Assembly: GCA_009760855.2 (NCBI GenBank)
Contig: WPIO01000149.1
Span: 124,001-188,000 of the forward strand
Direction: 5' to 3'
Source: Cristatella mucedo
Taxonomy: Eukaryota; Bryozoa; Phylactolaemata; Cristatellidae
Length of the DNA: 64,000 nt
Positions 12,381 to 23,091 of the stretch are shown here, one piece after another (the first letter of the stretch is position 1; each line of letters starts with the position of its first letter). The notes beneath the pieces were generated by a model, which had not been told where the DNA came from, did no database searches, and worked only from the letters and a program-made list of their open reading frames with translations. The position numbers were made by a program, and so were the translations under genes.

Positions 12381-12900
12381 AGGTAAACAGCTAGATTCCG
12401 AAAAGCGGGTCGTACAATGCTTAGCCTGCTGAGGCAGTAGATTTGACAGGTAGGCTGGAGCCAAAGAATGAATGCACCTAAAGGTTAGACACAAAACCTT
12501 GAATTCGATGCGTTGCTTGACTGGTAGCCAGTGCAGTTCAGTGAGAAGTAGTGAGATGTTGCAACTGCAACGCTCACGACAGACAAGCTTTGCTGCAGAG
12601 TTTTGCACGAGCTGTAAGCACTCGATTGAGCCGGTAGAGCAGCAAGCAGTTAGTTACAGAAGTCAAGACGGGATGTCATAGATGCATGATCCAATGTAGG
12701 TGTGGAATCCTTGTCTAAACTAGCTAGATTTGTAGAGATGTTATGTAGCTGAAAGTAGGCAGACTTGGCTGTGCAGCTGATGTGGTCGTCTAATGAAAGA
12801 TCACTTTGGAACATGACACCAAGACTTCGTGCATGTGAACGACTGTAAGTATTTACGTACTTCCGCAATAGTGAGCAGACCTCATCGAACTGGTTTTTTT
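12381..12900 (-). mobile_element. Second L2/CR1-type LINE fragment, copy 1
   Basis: The minus strand encodes the post-RT region of ORF2, with residues of the type LHWLPVKQRIEFKVL and PAYLSNLLP in 12267-12608 and SRSLGVMFQSDLSLDDHIS-like sequence in 12650-12868. The coding part overlaps that of the fragment at 11050-11840, so this is either a second insertion or a local duplication. Confidence 0.75.
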
Positions 12901-13519
12901 TGCACCATGCTGAAAATCATTTCGCTGCGTGTATTAGTAGTCAACAGCTCCTCAATCTCGGACTCAGAAATATAATCGGGAGGTTTCATCAAACGCGAAG
13001 CGTGCCTCAAGGTAATTTAAGTTACTTAGAGCCCTTTAAAGGTCCGAACGTTACCGAGCGTGCGAGAGCTTTTACATTAAGCGTTAAACAAGTGCTTTAA
13101 GCGAAGCTTCCGGCATGTTGCCACGAGAGGAGAACAGCGTAAATTTTTTTGAATTTCTCGTAATTCAAGAAACAATCGACAGCGGCAGACATAGTGGGGG
13201 AGAGAAAGCACGATAGCGGTATTTGCAGCCGCTACAAAAGGCACTCTGAGCGCCATCCGACTTGCATGCAGGCCCTTGGCGTTTCCAAGCAATTTGGCCA
13301 CGATCTTTGACTATTGCCATAAATGCTTCTCTAAAATCATAGTGACGAAAGGCACTTCGTGGCAGCTTTTTGTTTGAGGGTTTTTATTTAGAGCTCGCTC
13401 AGTAAAAGCTTGTGGCTGAGAGCAATGTAAGAACTCCGAAGTAAATGCAGTGCTAAGCGCATATCCTCAGTCGAGCGTACAGCTTTCGTACCGCCGTCAA
13501 CGACGTAATGACAATATAA
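12901..13519. other. Inverted-repeat spacer, copy 1; no gene recognised
   Basis: Nearly identical to 36043-36665 of copy 2. A 74-codon minus-strand frame (13077-13301) is conserved in copy 2 (36221-36445) but the DNA is nearly identical as well, so this is not evidence for coding. Confidence 0.5.
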
Positions 13520-13735
13520 TAACACCTGCTGTGCTTCTTGTCACTCAGCTTACTTGTATGCTGACCCTGTGCATGTCACCCCTGATCATGCTATCCATGT
13601 ATTTTATCAAGAATGATACTACTCACAATTCAATCCGGCTGTGTATGCAGCAAATGCAAACGTCTAGAAAGAGATTGAGTTCTCTGAGAGTGTTTCATCA
13701 AGTGTATTCTCGTTATTGTTATTCAGCTCCTTAGT
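13520..13735 (+). mobile_element. LINE 3' UTR fragment, copy 1
   Basis: Aligns with the 3' end of the LINE at 36994-39124. It has the same order of elements: a TTGCATGCTGACCC-type segment, CATGTCACCCCTGA, then GCAAATGCAAACG and the AGAGATTGAGTTCTCT hairpin, but no clean ATT tail. It is shared with copy 2 at 36666-36866 and is therefore old. Confidence 0.7.
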
Positions 13736-14236
13736 GAGATGATTAAATATCGCGACCAAGGCCGTGAAGCTGGACTACTAGAGCAGGCAACTCTGCGTTT
13801 CCCGCTGCGAGCTGTTTGGAAGTCGCTAAGGCTCGTCTGCCTGCTACACTACAGAAGCTTTTTATTTCTTTGACGTGGCATTTCTTTTGACTGAGGTAGG
13901 CTTCATTAGTAAAACAGCTTGAATTAACTTCGAGAAAGAATCGCTTAAAGTCTGTCATATTTTAAGACTCGGTCCACAAGTTTAAAGTTCCTATTGAGAG
14001 CCCTAAAACGAATAAGTATAATTATTATAATTTATTTATATTGCCTTTTTAAGATATCATCTGGAGCACCGCTCATGTCTGCTGGTTTTCTCTGCGTCGA
14101 AGCGCTGCCATCGCATCTTGAGATAGATGGAAACTTCCAGAGCATTAAAGTAGCATAGTTTTAAAATTCGTGCTTTTGACATTTTTCTGGCAGTAGTCCT
14201 TAAGTTGAAGTCTTTTCCGACTACTGAATTTTTACG
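13736..14236. other. Inverted-repeat spacer containing the empty site of the copy 2 LINE
   Basis: At about 13848-13860 the sequence reads CTGCTACACTACAGAAG without interruption, the pre-insertion state of the LINE at 36994-39124. Copy 2 has extra SINE-like sequence at 39330-39600 relative to this block. Confidence 0.75.
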
Positions 14237-14238
14237 GG

Positions 14239-14267
14239 TATAAGTCGCACCCAAATATAAGTCGCAC
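14239..14267. other. Paired TATAAGTCGCAC motif, possible DNA-transposon end
   Basis: The 12-mer TATAAGTCGCAC occurs twice, separated by 5 bp. A motif of this kind is known from ends of dispersed DNA transposons and MITEs in animals. That link is from memory and I could not confirm a family. It is also present in copy 2 near 39793. Confidence 0.3.
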
Positions 14268-15084
14268 ACTAAGTATATGGACCAATGTCTTCGTAGGTAT
14301 TTAGTGACAAATACTATTACTGAATATGTAGCTCATTTTGTAACAATACAAGCATTTGGAATATAACATGAATTGTAATAACGTCAGCAAGCGATATCAA
14401 GTGTGAGTCAGCACTGTATAGCTCGCTCATATGAATCATACAATAAATTATTCACTATTATTTTTTGCTTGATAGATACGTAGATCATTGGCGAAGTCTT
14501 CTCTAAGCTGTTTGGCGTGATTGGCAGCGGAGTTTTCGTAGTCTTCCTACAAATAATAGCCGCGCCGGTTCAGAGTTGAGCGACAGGGAGGAAGAGCGGT
14601 GCCAAGCAGATAGCAGCTTGTATCGTTCGATCCGTCACCATTTTGACAGCTCATATTTGCATCATAAACCATGCTTACGTACCAAGCATGTTGCAGTTGA
14701 ATACAATAGCATCTCAATTTTTCTCGATGTTTTGGAGTAAGGCTGGCCACAAAGGCTCAAGCAGCCACTCTCCTGTCACATTCGGGAACAATGCCTTTAG
14801 GCTGCAACAACAACAGTCATCTGCATTGCAATGTAGAAGCAGAACGATTAGTAAGTAATAATTTAATAATTACATTAAAAATAATTATTTCGTTCGTGTG
14901 AAGTTATGACCGAACCTCCTGCTGCACATCGCGATTTCTCAGCAATTTTGATTGACAGCAAACGTCGTACTAAGATTTGAGATAGCTAGTACGCTTTGTG
15001 TATTCCAGTATGGCTTGAAACACTGATTGTGTATCTATTATCAGTTAGCCGTGTGGATATTGCTCAATTCAGTAAATATATGAT

Positions 15085-15214
15085 AAAATGCTTTGAGCCT
15101 ATGGTTACACGCCTGACTGCAAGCCATGAACCAACGGTTGAACAGCTGATTCCGAGCGGCAAGCCAGTAATTACACAGCTGATTACTGACCATGACCTAG
15201 TAAATAGGCATTGA
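15085..15214 (+). repeat. Degenerate 11-codon repeats, right arm copy 1
   Basis: The plus-strand frame (14996-15214) reads units such as SHEPTVEQLIP and GKPVITQLI, aligned with the minus-strand repeats of the left arm. Fewer and more diverged units remain here than at 10092-10225. Confidence 0.65.
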
Positions 15215-15657
15215 AGGAATGCGAAAACAATTTTTATTTCGTTAAAAGAGGCCTGCTTCATAGCTCAATGATTTAGGAAGCAACTTTTATTTCAGTGGCC
15301 ATAAAGTAAATCCCCTTCACTTCCAGTCAGATTTTAAAAAATTCCTCTCAGCTGGCTTCGATATTTGTGAACGCATGGTACGCATTGCAAGCAACGTATT
15401 TATTTTTAATAACCAATTGTCGTGTTAGAAAACGTCCGTGGTATCAAGAAAAATAAATCGCTCAGTAAAATTCGAGTGAGCGGCTTAAATTCGGGTCTTT
15501 GTTACACAAGACACATAAAATCAGCTTTTTTCGCAGGAACTCGAAATGAGCCAGGAACGAGAGTTATTTCTGTCTGGCTGAGGCAAGTCATTTCAAAACT
15601 ACATCTTGCAGCAGCTCGTTTAAAGCCGTCGCTCAGCTTCTATACACTTTTGAATAA

Positions 15658-15804
15658 TGAGCTTCGATGGCACTCTGGGTAAGGTGGTTGTCTTTTCATG
15701 ACCTCGGTACCGAGGTCGTCGGTTCGACTCATCCAGTGGGCGATCCTAATTGCCACTGGAAGCGGCTATGATGGCCATAATGGATTTTCTGCCGCTGCAC
15801 AGTT
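15658..15804 (+). mobile_element. tRNA-derived SINE family B, copy 1 right arm
   Basis: A GATGGCACTCTGGGTAAGG box A-like start, a short palindrome ACCTCGGTACCGAGGT, and a box B-like GGTTCGACTCA at 15721-15731 lead to a non-tRNA body. It is shared with copy 2 (41208-41345). A much better preserved member is at 54136-54321. Confidence 0.65.
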
Positions 15805-16287
15805 AATAATAATAATAATAATGCACTTGATAAAGCGCCCTCAGAGAACTTAATCTCTTTCTAGGCGCTTTACATTGCTGCAAAGGGAAATGCAATTGAA
15901 GGGTAAGTAAAATCATGCTTGAAAAACAAACAAAATGAAGAACATGGTTAGGGGTGACATGCACAGGGTCAGCATGCAAACATGCTTAGTGGCAGCATGC
16001 ACAGTGTCAGCACGCATAAGCACGTGAAGGACGAATCACAGGGACCCACTAAATACTGTCCTAAATAGGTGTGTTTTTAAGTTCCTTTTAAATGTGGTCA
16101 GGTCAGGGGATGTTCTGATGCAGGTCGGGAGGGAGTTCAAGGCTTTGGGAGCATACGAACTAAATGCACAGTCTCCAAAGGATTTAAGGTTTGTACGAGG
16201 TATTTCTAGACTGTTGGATTCCGAAAAGCGGGTGGTACGATGCTTGGCCTGAAGGGGGAGTATGTCGGAGAGATAAGCTGGAGCCAT
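15805..16287 (-). mobile_element. Young 5'-truncated L2-type LINE insertion, copy 1 only
   Basis: This holds the last 83 codons of ORF2 (16036-16287) and the 3' UTR, ending in a reversed (ATT)n tail at 15805-15822. The flanks carry a short target-site duplication AGTT (15801-15804 and 16288-16291). Copy 2 has the empty site at 41345-41352 with a single AGTT. The coding end matches the LINEs at 36994, 49682 and 59875 closely, so this is a recent insertion of the same family. Confidence 0.93.
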
Positions 16288-17045
16288 AGTTCTAATATCA
16301 AGATGAATAATAAAAGTAATAACAATGAAATATTTCCATATTTGCTAGAAGCTCTAGGTCTCTTCAAACTCTTCACGTAAGCAGAAAAGTTAGCAGGTCA
16401 ATTGATTTGGGATTGCTAGTACACTTTAAGCACGAACATTATCAAGTATGAGTCTGTCACCGATCCTGCGAGTAGCATTTGGACTTGAAAAGTATCTTTG
16501 GAATAACATTTGAACTATGAAAACTCTCGAGACGATCACCTACTTGGTCTCCGTGGTTTTCAGAAGTTACAGAGAAATGCTTTTTCATGCATTTCTACGG
16601 CATGTACATGCAAACACACAAACACACGCATGCATACGTATATAGATAAATACATACAATACATGCGTACGTATATAGATAAATACTATGCACGAGTATA
16701 TAAAATCTATATATTTTGGTTGATATATCTACATGTAAGTATATACTCTTTTAGCAAGTTTTAATGTGACTAATAGAGATTTAGTTGTTTAACGACGCTG
16801 TAAAATTACGAGAAATAATTTGGAGAAATAATTGCATTGTCAGTCTATTCATATCTCTATTTAGACCTATAAATGCACTCGTGGACGACCCTGTGACTTG
16901 CGTGTACATTGATTTTTTGTCAGCTTTGGAGCCGAGTAAACCAGAGTTCCAGTGGCGTGCCGAAGCTGGCGGGCATATGTTTCCCGGGCTATAGATCAAG
17001 AGGAGGGTAGAAATGGGTGCCTAAGCTGGAATGGAGCTATCTGTG

Positions 17046-17271
17046 TGCTTATGCGTGCTGACACTGTTCATACTGCCACTAACCACATTTGCATGCTGAC
17101 CCAGTGCATGTAACCCCTAACCATGTTATTCATTTTGTTTGCTTTTCAAGCATGATTTTACTTACTATTCTATTGCGTATCACTTTGCAGCAAATGTAAA
17201 GCGCCTAGAAAGAGATTAAGTTCTCTGAGGGCGCTTTATCAAGTGCAATGTTATTATTATTATTATTATAT
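17046..17271 (+). mobile_element. Young 226-bp LINE 3' UTR insertion, copy 1 only
   Basis: Contains only the 3' UTR and the ATT tail. It is flanked by an 8-bp target-site duplication TATCTGTG (17038-17045 and 17272-17279). Copy 2 at about 42089-42100 has one diverged copy of the target (TATCTATG) and no element. The tail hairpin AGAGATTAAGTTCTCT is intact. Confidence 0.95.
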
Positions 17272-17287
17272 TATCTGTGTAGTTCGC

Positions 17288-17659
17288 TCATAGGCGCACG
17301 ATAACGTAGGAACGCCACTGCAAAGTTAAATCTGCCATTATAATCCGAGCTTTCGAATGATACGCTTTGCAATAGGTCATGGCAAAAGGTGATAAGAGAA
17401 CACTCATGCATTCTACGTTTGGGGGAATGAATAAGATAGCTTCTAAGGTTGATGACTTCAAAGTGAGAGATGCCTTCACAAACTCAGACCACCAGCAGCT
17501 GCTTCGCGGTGCTCTTTCAGTTGCATACAGAAGGCGCGATAAGACTGAGGCACGCCACCAATGACACCGAGAGGTTAAGCAGCCACGCTCGGCTCCTTCT
17601 ATCGGCACGCAGCACGCTCGCAGTGCTACGGCCGCAGCGTCGAAGTTTGCAATACTCAC
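17288..17659 (-). other. Right-arm version of the conserved open frame, copy 1
   Basis: The 123-codon minus-strand frame begins at GTG with MSIANFDAAAVALRACC (GTG read as Met). It aligns to the left-arm frame at 7803-8228 for about the first 85 residues. An overlapping plus-strand frame (17470-17853) is also open here and in copy 2 (42287-42670). It is therefore unclear which strand, if either, was coding. Confidence 0.25.
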
Positions 17660-18059
17660 GTCACATCGCTGCTCCTGAGCCTTATCTCTCTGGTTATTCC
17701 GTTCTTTCCGCTGTCTTCATTTCTTTCGGCCATCCTCTGCTGTCTGATTCTACAGCGTCATCTGTAAACAAAACAAAGCGCGACGAAACTAGGCGGCTCG
17801 ACTGTGGTAGAGTGTCGCAGCAGTTCGATACCGATTATCCTCGATATCGATAGCCGCATTGGCATAATCGGAATGAGAGCGCAGTAGGCAGTATTCGGAT
17901 GGAAATCAATTCATGTAAACAGACTCCGAGGAGTGGAATGGGAATTTTTCACGGGTGGATGCTGCATTAAATGTTTTGCTCCTTTGAGGGGATGCTGTTC
18001 ACAAGTTTCAGGCACGGCATCCACTAGCCACTGCTAGTCCGTTCATCCAGTGGTTTCAG

Positions 18060-18291
18060 GTCTCTCCATTCTTTTGCAGTATATATATTGTATAGTATAT
18101 TATATTATATATATTATATGATATATTATATTGATATATATTATAATGATATATTATATTGCATATAATCCCTGCTGACTTGACGTCATTTGAACTTGAA
18201 CTCAGAACGCGCTGGTAAAGTACGGCACGAGCTTTTTAAAAAAGAATCCACCTTTGTCTTTAGAATAATGTCTCTCCATTCTTTTGCAGTA
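18060..18291 (+). other. Deletion scar with copied segment and AT-rich filler, copy 1
   Basis: A 22-bp segment at 18060-18081 is an exact copy of 18270-18291. In copy 2 the segment occurs only once (47890-47911). Between the two copies lies AT-rich repeat filler (18082-18165) followed by sequence matching 47785 onward. About 4.9 kb present in copy 2 (42880-47785) are missing at this point. Confidence 0.8.
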
Positions 18292-18349
18292 GTGCACTAA
18301 GCCATAGGCAGTACGTGGGGGCAGCGTTGAAGCGCTTTCTACAACGAGC

Positions 18350-18960
18350 TCAAAACCTAAGCGGCTTTTTGGCGCTCACACGATAGCCGGCAGACCCCAA
18401 CGTTGAGCAAAAACTAGAAAGCGAGAAGCACAGCTGCGTCCGAGGGAGGGGCAATCGATGGAGTGATAAGCAAGGAGTGGCAGCTCGGGAGCAGCTGAAA
18501 AGGATGTGCCACATTCGACAGAAGGAGAATAGATGCCGTTGCGTAAGAATCGTTGAAGCGAGTTCCACAGTCCAGGACATGCAGAGCGAAATCTTTTGTT
18601 ACCAGCGGCCTTCAAGTCAAAGAATAAAGCAGTCAATTTATTTACATAGAAGAACTGAGTGCTTTGGAAAGTTAAAACTGGTTCAGCAGTTGAGCTAGAT
18701 GTGTAGGAGCCCAGCCACAGTGGGGCCATGTGGGTCAGAATGAGACTACTTCAGTAAGAGTTACACATTGCCAAACTTATGAGATGTTTTTACCAACCTT
18801 GCAGCCACATTCCTCATCGGCTGCAGAAATATGCTGGATTTTTTCAATAGCTGATTCAATCGTGCATTGCAGTAGTTCAGTCTAATCAGAACGGGGAAGC
18901 TAGTAAGATCTTTAGCCAGTGACCGACCGTGGCAGACTGTTCACCATCTTGTACGAGCAT
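18350..18960 (-). mobile_element. Old divergent LINE ORF2 C-terminal fragment, copy 1
   Basis: The minus strand encodes pieces like RLNYCNARLN, NVAARLV and GLWNSLQRFLR, which resemble the post-RT region of L2/CR1-type ORF2 but are clearly different from the young family here. It is shared with copy 2 (47960-48570) and predates the duplication. Confidence 0.55.
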
Positions 18961-19543
18961 TGAAGATGCCGATTAGTGGGCTGAATTGTTCCTACCGACC
19001 ATGAGTGATTAAATTGTGCACTTTACTATTAACTAATTAGTGTGCTTCCTTCAAAGCAAATGTTAATTGATAATAAATTAAATGGTGCAGCTCTCTTAGG
19101 GGGCAATAAAGTACATTATAATTTGGCTTATTTATAAGCGTTTGTGCGTATGTGAACGTCAGCTCAGTCATTTTCGACCCAGCCGTAAGTCATACCTCTC
19201 AATCGTGCATTGCAGTAGTTCAGTCTAATCAGAACGGGGAAGCTAGTAAGATCTTTAGCCAGTGACCGACCGTGGCAGACTGTTCACCATCTTGTACGAG
19301 CATTGAAGATGCCGATTAGTGGGCTGAATTGTTCCTACCGACCATGAGTGATTAAATTGTGCACTTTACTATTAACTAATTAGTGTGCTTCCTTCAAAGC
19401 AAATGTTAATTGATAATAAATTAAATGGTGCAGCTCTCTTAGGGGGCAATAAAGTACATTATAATTTGGCTTATTTATAAGCGTTTGTGCGTATGTGAAC
19501 GTCAGCTCAGTCATTTTCGACCCAGCCGTAAGTCATACCTCTC
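18856..19543 (+). repeat. Exact 343-bp tandem duplication, copy 1 only
   Basis: The segment starting at 18856 is repeated with a period of 343 bp starting at 19199. By eye the two units are identical. Copy 2 has a single, truncated counterpart near 48475-48575. The identity suggests either a very recent duplication or an assembly duplication. Confidence 0.92.
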
Positions 19544-20839
19544 TACCACCTTTAGTTATATTAGCAGTTTTAGGCAGGCCTTTCCGCGAGAACTATCTAT
19601 GCACTGGCTAGACCTTAGGCAGTGAGTTTGAATCCTGCTGGCGATAGTGGCTTCGAACCCTTTGCTAGCCTAAACTCTGAGCCGACTCGCCTATCGCTGT
19701 CCTAGGGTCTCAGTCCGAATACAAGGAGTAGCTGACGAACGACCACATCGGCGCCCAGGTGTTCGCTAACGCATCTCGGACAGAGAAGCCATTCGGAATA
19801 ATCACTTTTTCACTCTCGCGACCGTCACCGCATTGACGTTCTCCGTGAGTGCGAGGCTTCCGGTGTCACCGGCGGTCAGACCGAGAGCCGGCGGAGAACC
19901 GACTAGCCAACAACTGCTATCGCTACTAGCTCCTCCGACCCTAAGTACCGCATTAGCCAAGAGTGATTCATTATCTGAGAGTGCCCACTGAATGCAACTG
20001 TAGAACGCTTCACACACCCTACTGGCTTTGCACAATGGGCTCCATTTTAATCTGAATCCGGAACCCGCTTGGTCGCATTCGAGGCAAGAGGCCGTGGGTA
20101 CACTAAAGCTGGAATGACACTCGTCGGCAACGGCACTGCTGGCTTAAACTGTTCCCCGATAGTGGAGCAAGTGACGTACTCACGAGCATTGGTAAGATAT
20201 TAGTAACATTAGTTTGTCTCGTGCTTTTTCTGCGTCTGGGGGCACTGGGTGCACGGTGCTCTCTGCGGCTATTAGAATGTCATCGTGCAAGCGTGAGGTG
20301 CTTTTACGCTCACTTTATGATTTCGTCTTAACGTGCGGAGCTCAAGTCAAGCCAGCCACTAGCTCACGGATGGAAACATACATCTGAAGAAGTGGCAGCG
20401 GACGCTGTACCTACGCTTGTCAAACAGTAGTGGACGCGAGGAGCTCTCGAAAGTCGGTGCATCAATTCGTCAGATCTTGCTAGCTCAGAATCGTCAGATC
20501 TCGTTCCCATCGGAATTTTCAGCTAACCATTCCACGGATGCAGCTTCGCTTCGGATTTTAAGCGACTTATTCAACGCTACTCACTAGGGTAAGACCTCTC
20601 CGCCTGTACTCCTGTAACCTGTCAGCTGTATTCGACGCTATCGATGACCCGACCCCTAAGACGGAAGTGCCTCTCCACACGCCTTGGCATCACTTCCTTG
20701 CAGCCTGCATCGGCGAAATTCGCGTTTGGATAATTACTAGCGTGCCACTTTGTAACAGGGGCAATACTGACCTTACAGCTGTAGGACAACCTGGTCTTAT
20801 CCAATAGATAATCTAGGTGCACTATTACAAAACGGCTTA
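19544..20839. other. Unit tail, copy 1; no gene recognised
   Basis: Positions 20020-20839 align to 48585-49410 of copy 2; 19544-20020 have no counterpart there. Short open frames only. A degenerate box B-like sequence (GAGTTTGAATCC) near 19627 may be an old SINE trace. Confidence 0.5.
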
Positions 20840-21630
20840 CCTTTAGATGAGCGCGTGTTCTCCATGGTCAAGTTGGCCTACTTTCAGCAAAGACACTTCG
20901 TCAAAATCAGGGCCTGCTTAAATTAGTACGAGTACGCTAGCCAAGCTAGTTCCTACACTTGTGATATGGCATCTGGATAGCTGCAATTGCGTTAGATCAG
21001 GAGTGTGTTCGGGCAATTAGGCTGCAACACGAAGCGGCTCGTCCGATCCGTGAACGTCGCAGTTGCCACATGCGACACCACTTCTCGCCGACCTACACTG
21101 GCTCCTAGTCAAGCAACGCATCGACTTCAAGGTTTTACCCTCACGTTGAGGTCCGTACGTTCTTTTGCTCCAGGCCTATCCATCAGATCTACAGCCCCAC
21201 CAGGCTAAGCTTTGTACCACCTGCTTTTCTTAATCTAATCGTTCAACTATACTTCGTACAAATCTCAAACCCTTTGGAGACAATGCCTTTAGTTGGTATG
21301 CTCCCAAATTCTGGAACTCACTCCTGACACGTCACGACATCTCCTGAATGCCGTCACGTGTTGGGAGTGAGTTACATCATCTCACGAATGTCGGCGTCAC
21401 GACATCTCCTGAATTTACCGCATTAAAAAAAGTACAAACGCATCAATTTATAACAGCATGTAGTGGGCCTCTGTGATTCGTCCTTTATTTGCTTGTCTGT
21501 GCTGACACTGCTCATGCTACCGCCAACCTCACTTGCATGCTGACCTGGTGCTTGTCACCCCTAGCCCTTTTATTCTTGCTAAGTGACCATGCTACCATTA
21601 ACACTTTGATCGTGCTTCCTGCAGCCCAAC
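20840..21630 (+). mobile_element. Old LINE 3' fragment that later served as insertion target, copy 1
   Basis: Plus-strand translation gives broken pieces of the ORF2 C-terminus (AYFQ...IRACL, RRPTLAPSQATHRLQGFTL) followed by 3' UTR motifs. The copy 2 version is split by the insertion of the LINE at 49682-52948. Position 21101-21112 is the uninterrupted empty site. Confidence 0.75.
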
Positions 21631-21635
21631 GTATG

Positions 21636-21796
<161 letters not shown>

Positions 21797-21824
<28 letters not shown>

Positions 21825-21924
21825 CTCTATTCAGGGGCTTCACATATGCCTCGGGGCTCGATCCCACGACTTCAGCCAGACCTTGGTTGGGGCGAGCACC
21901 TTAACCGCTGGACCAAACCAGCTC
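21797..21924 (-). mobile_element. tRNA-derived SINE family A, copy 1
   Basis: The minus strand reads GCTGGTTTGGTCCAGCGG (box A region), GGGATCGAGCCCC (box B region), then the LINE-like tail with AGAGATTAAGTTCTCT. Orthologous copy in unit 2 at 53697-53835. Confidence 0.75.
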
Positions 21925-21968
21925 GAATGTTTTTGCTTATTTCGGTCAACCAGAACATGTGTCACTAA

Positions 21969-22122
21969 GCCTTGGTTTAGCCCAGGGATTAAAGTGCTCG
22001 CTTTTCCGATCGAGGTCAAGGTGATTGTCGTTGCGACCGAGGTCTTGGGCACGACCTCTGCGGCATATCTGAAGCCTCTGGATAGAGATTCAGTTCTCTT
22101 AGGGCACTATATAGATGAATGC
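21969..22122 (+). mobile_element. tRNA-derived SINE, family A-like, copy 1
   Basis: A tRNA-like head (CTTGGTTTAGCCCAGGGATT) is followed by a degenerate box B and a tail AGAGATTCAGTTCTCTTAGGGCACTATATA. It lies head-to-head with the preceding SINE. Present in copy 2 at 53877-54035. Confidence 0.65.
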
Positions 22123-22225
22123 ATCAACTTACCCAGCCTGCTTGTGTAGATGGGCGGCAGCATGTGCCAACTGCAGCTGTATGTGAAGTTTAATGCTCAG
22201 TATGTAATTGTCATGATCAAGGCAT

Positions 22226-22600
22226 TCTACCAAATCCAGATCAGTTCTTCCTCGGCCACTGCTTCCTCTCTTTTGTCAGGAGGCACTCCTAGTGGTACCC
22301 CAGCTGCAGGCTCTACTACTCTAGCTCACGTGTTTCTCATAGTTTGCCATCAATCCCAAAGCCTGGAACTCACTGCTGACGCACGTCACAACGTCTCCTG
22401 ACATGGCGACATTTAAAAAGAAGCTTAATACGCACCTTTTTATTACAGCATTTGGTCGGTCTTTGTGACCCGCCCTATGTGTGCACGTGCATTCTTATAC
22501 TATGCCTGCTGCTTGCAGACGTTACCACCGAACATTTGGTAATGCTTCATATGCAGCATCAGTAAAGTGCCTAGAGAGAGATTCAGTTCTCCTACCTTTT
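22226..22600 (+). mobile_element. Older L2-type LINE 3' fragment (second subfamily), copy 1
   Basis: The plus strand encodes an ORF2 end resembling LTTFKRNLKTHLF...TAFSGSL, here with a GRSL ending, then a 3' UTR ending AGAGAGATTCAGTTCTC. Present in copy 2 at 54322-54712, where the tail with TATATAAATGTATT is complete. Confidence 0.65.
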
Positions 22601-23091
22601 GAAAATGAGTGAATTTTCTACAGCGAATGGGGGGTAAGCCCCACCCCCACCTTACCTCCTTCCTTTTGTGCAACTTGGGAAGCTCTCCGGAGAGCAGAGA
22701 TCACCCACTTCATATGTGTCAAAACCCCGAGGGTAAATGGAGTAAGCACCGTCCCACCGAACACCCAGCCCGATCTCCCACGCTGACTTCGTGGGAAGCT
22801 CTCAGAGCGCGAATGCCAACCGGGAGTTTTAGCGACAGCCTACATCAACTGCACGACCCCAGCCAAGTTGCCCCTACCAGCCACCGGTACTCCATGGGGG
22901 CGTGAATGTAGCGGCTAGCGCGTGTGCCGTCTAGCTTGGCAGCTGGCTCGAAGCCAATTGCACGCGAACCTTACGCCGGCCGTTGGCGCACAGCCAACGT
23001 GCGGCAGAATGCCGTAGCCTTCGATGATCGATGGGCTCTGCTGAATGGTGGGACTGGAGGGGCTAACTAGGGGGAGGGGCACCATGACCCT
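22601..23091. other. GC-rich junction block before the next array copy
   Basis: Aligns with 54880-55347. A 79- to 98-codon plus-strand frame spans it in both copies, but the block is nearly identical at DNA level and no domain is recognised. This stretch joins the LINE tail to the unit head and is the likely neighbourhood of the tandem-duplication junction. Confidence 0.5.

Larger units (their letters stand above)
14381..18059 (-). repeat. Right arm of large inverted repeat, copy 1 (outer part deleted)
   Basis: This is the reverse complement of the left arm, interrupted by LINE insertions at 15805 and 17046. Compared with copy 2 the outer 720 bp of the arm are lost. The break at 18059/18060 is abrupt and is followed by a copied segment and AT-rich filler. 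Confidence 0.8.

Noticed and set aside
15658-15804. Possible functional tRNA gene from the box A and box B sequences
   Set aside because: The tRNA-like head cannot be folded convincingly into a full cloverleaf and is followed by a SINE body shared by other copies.
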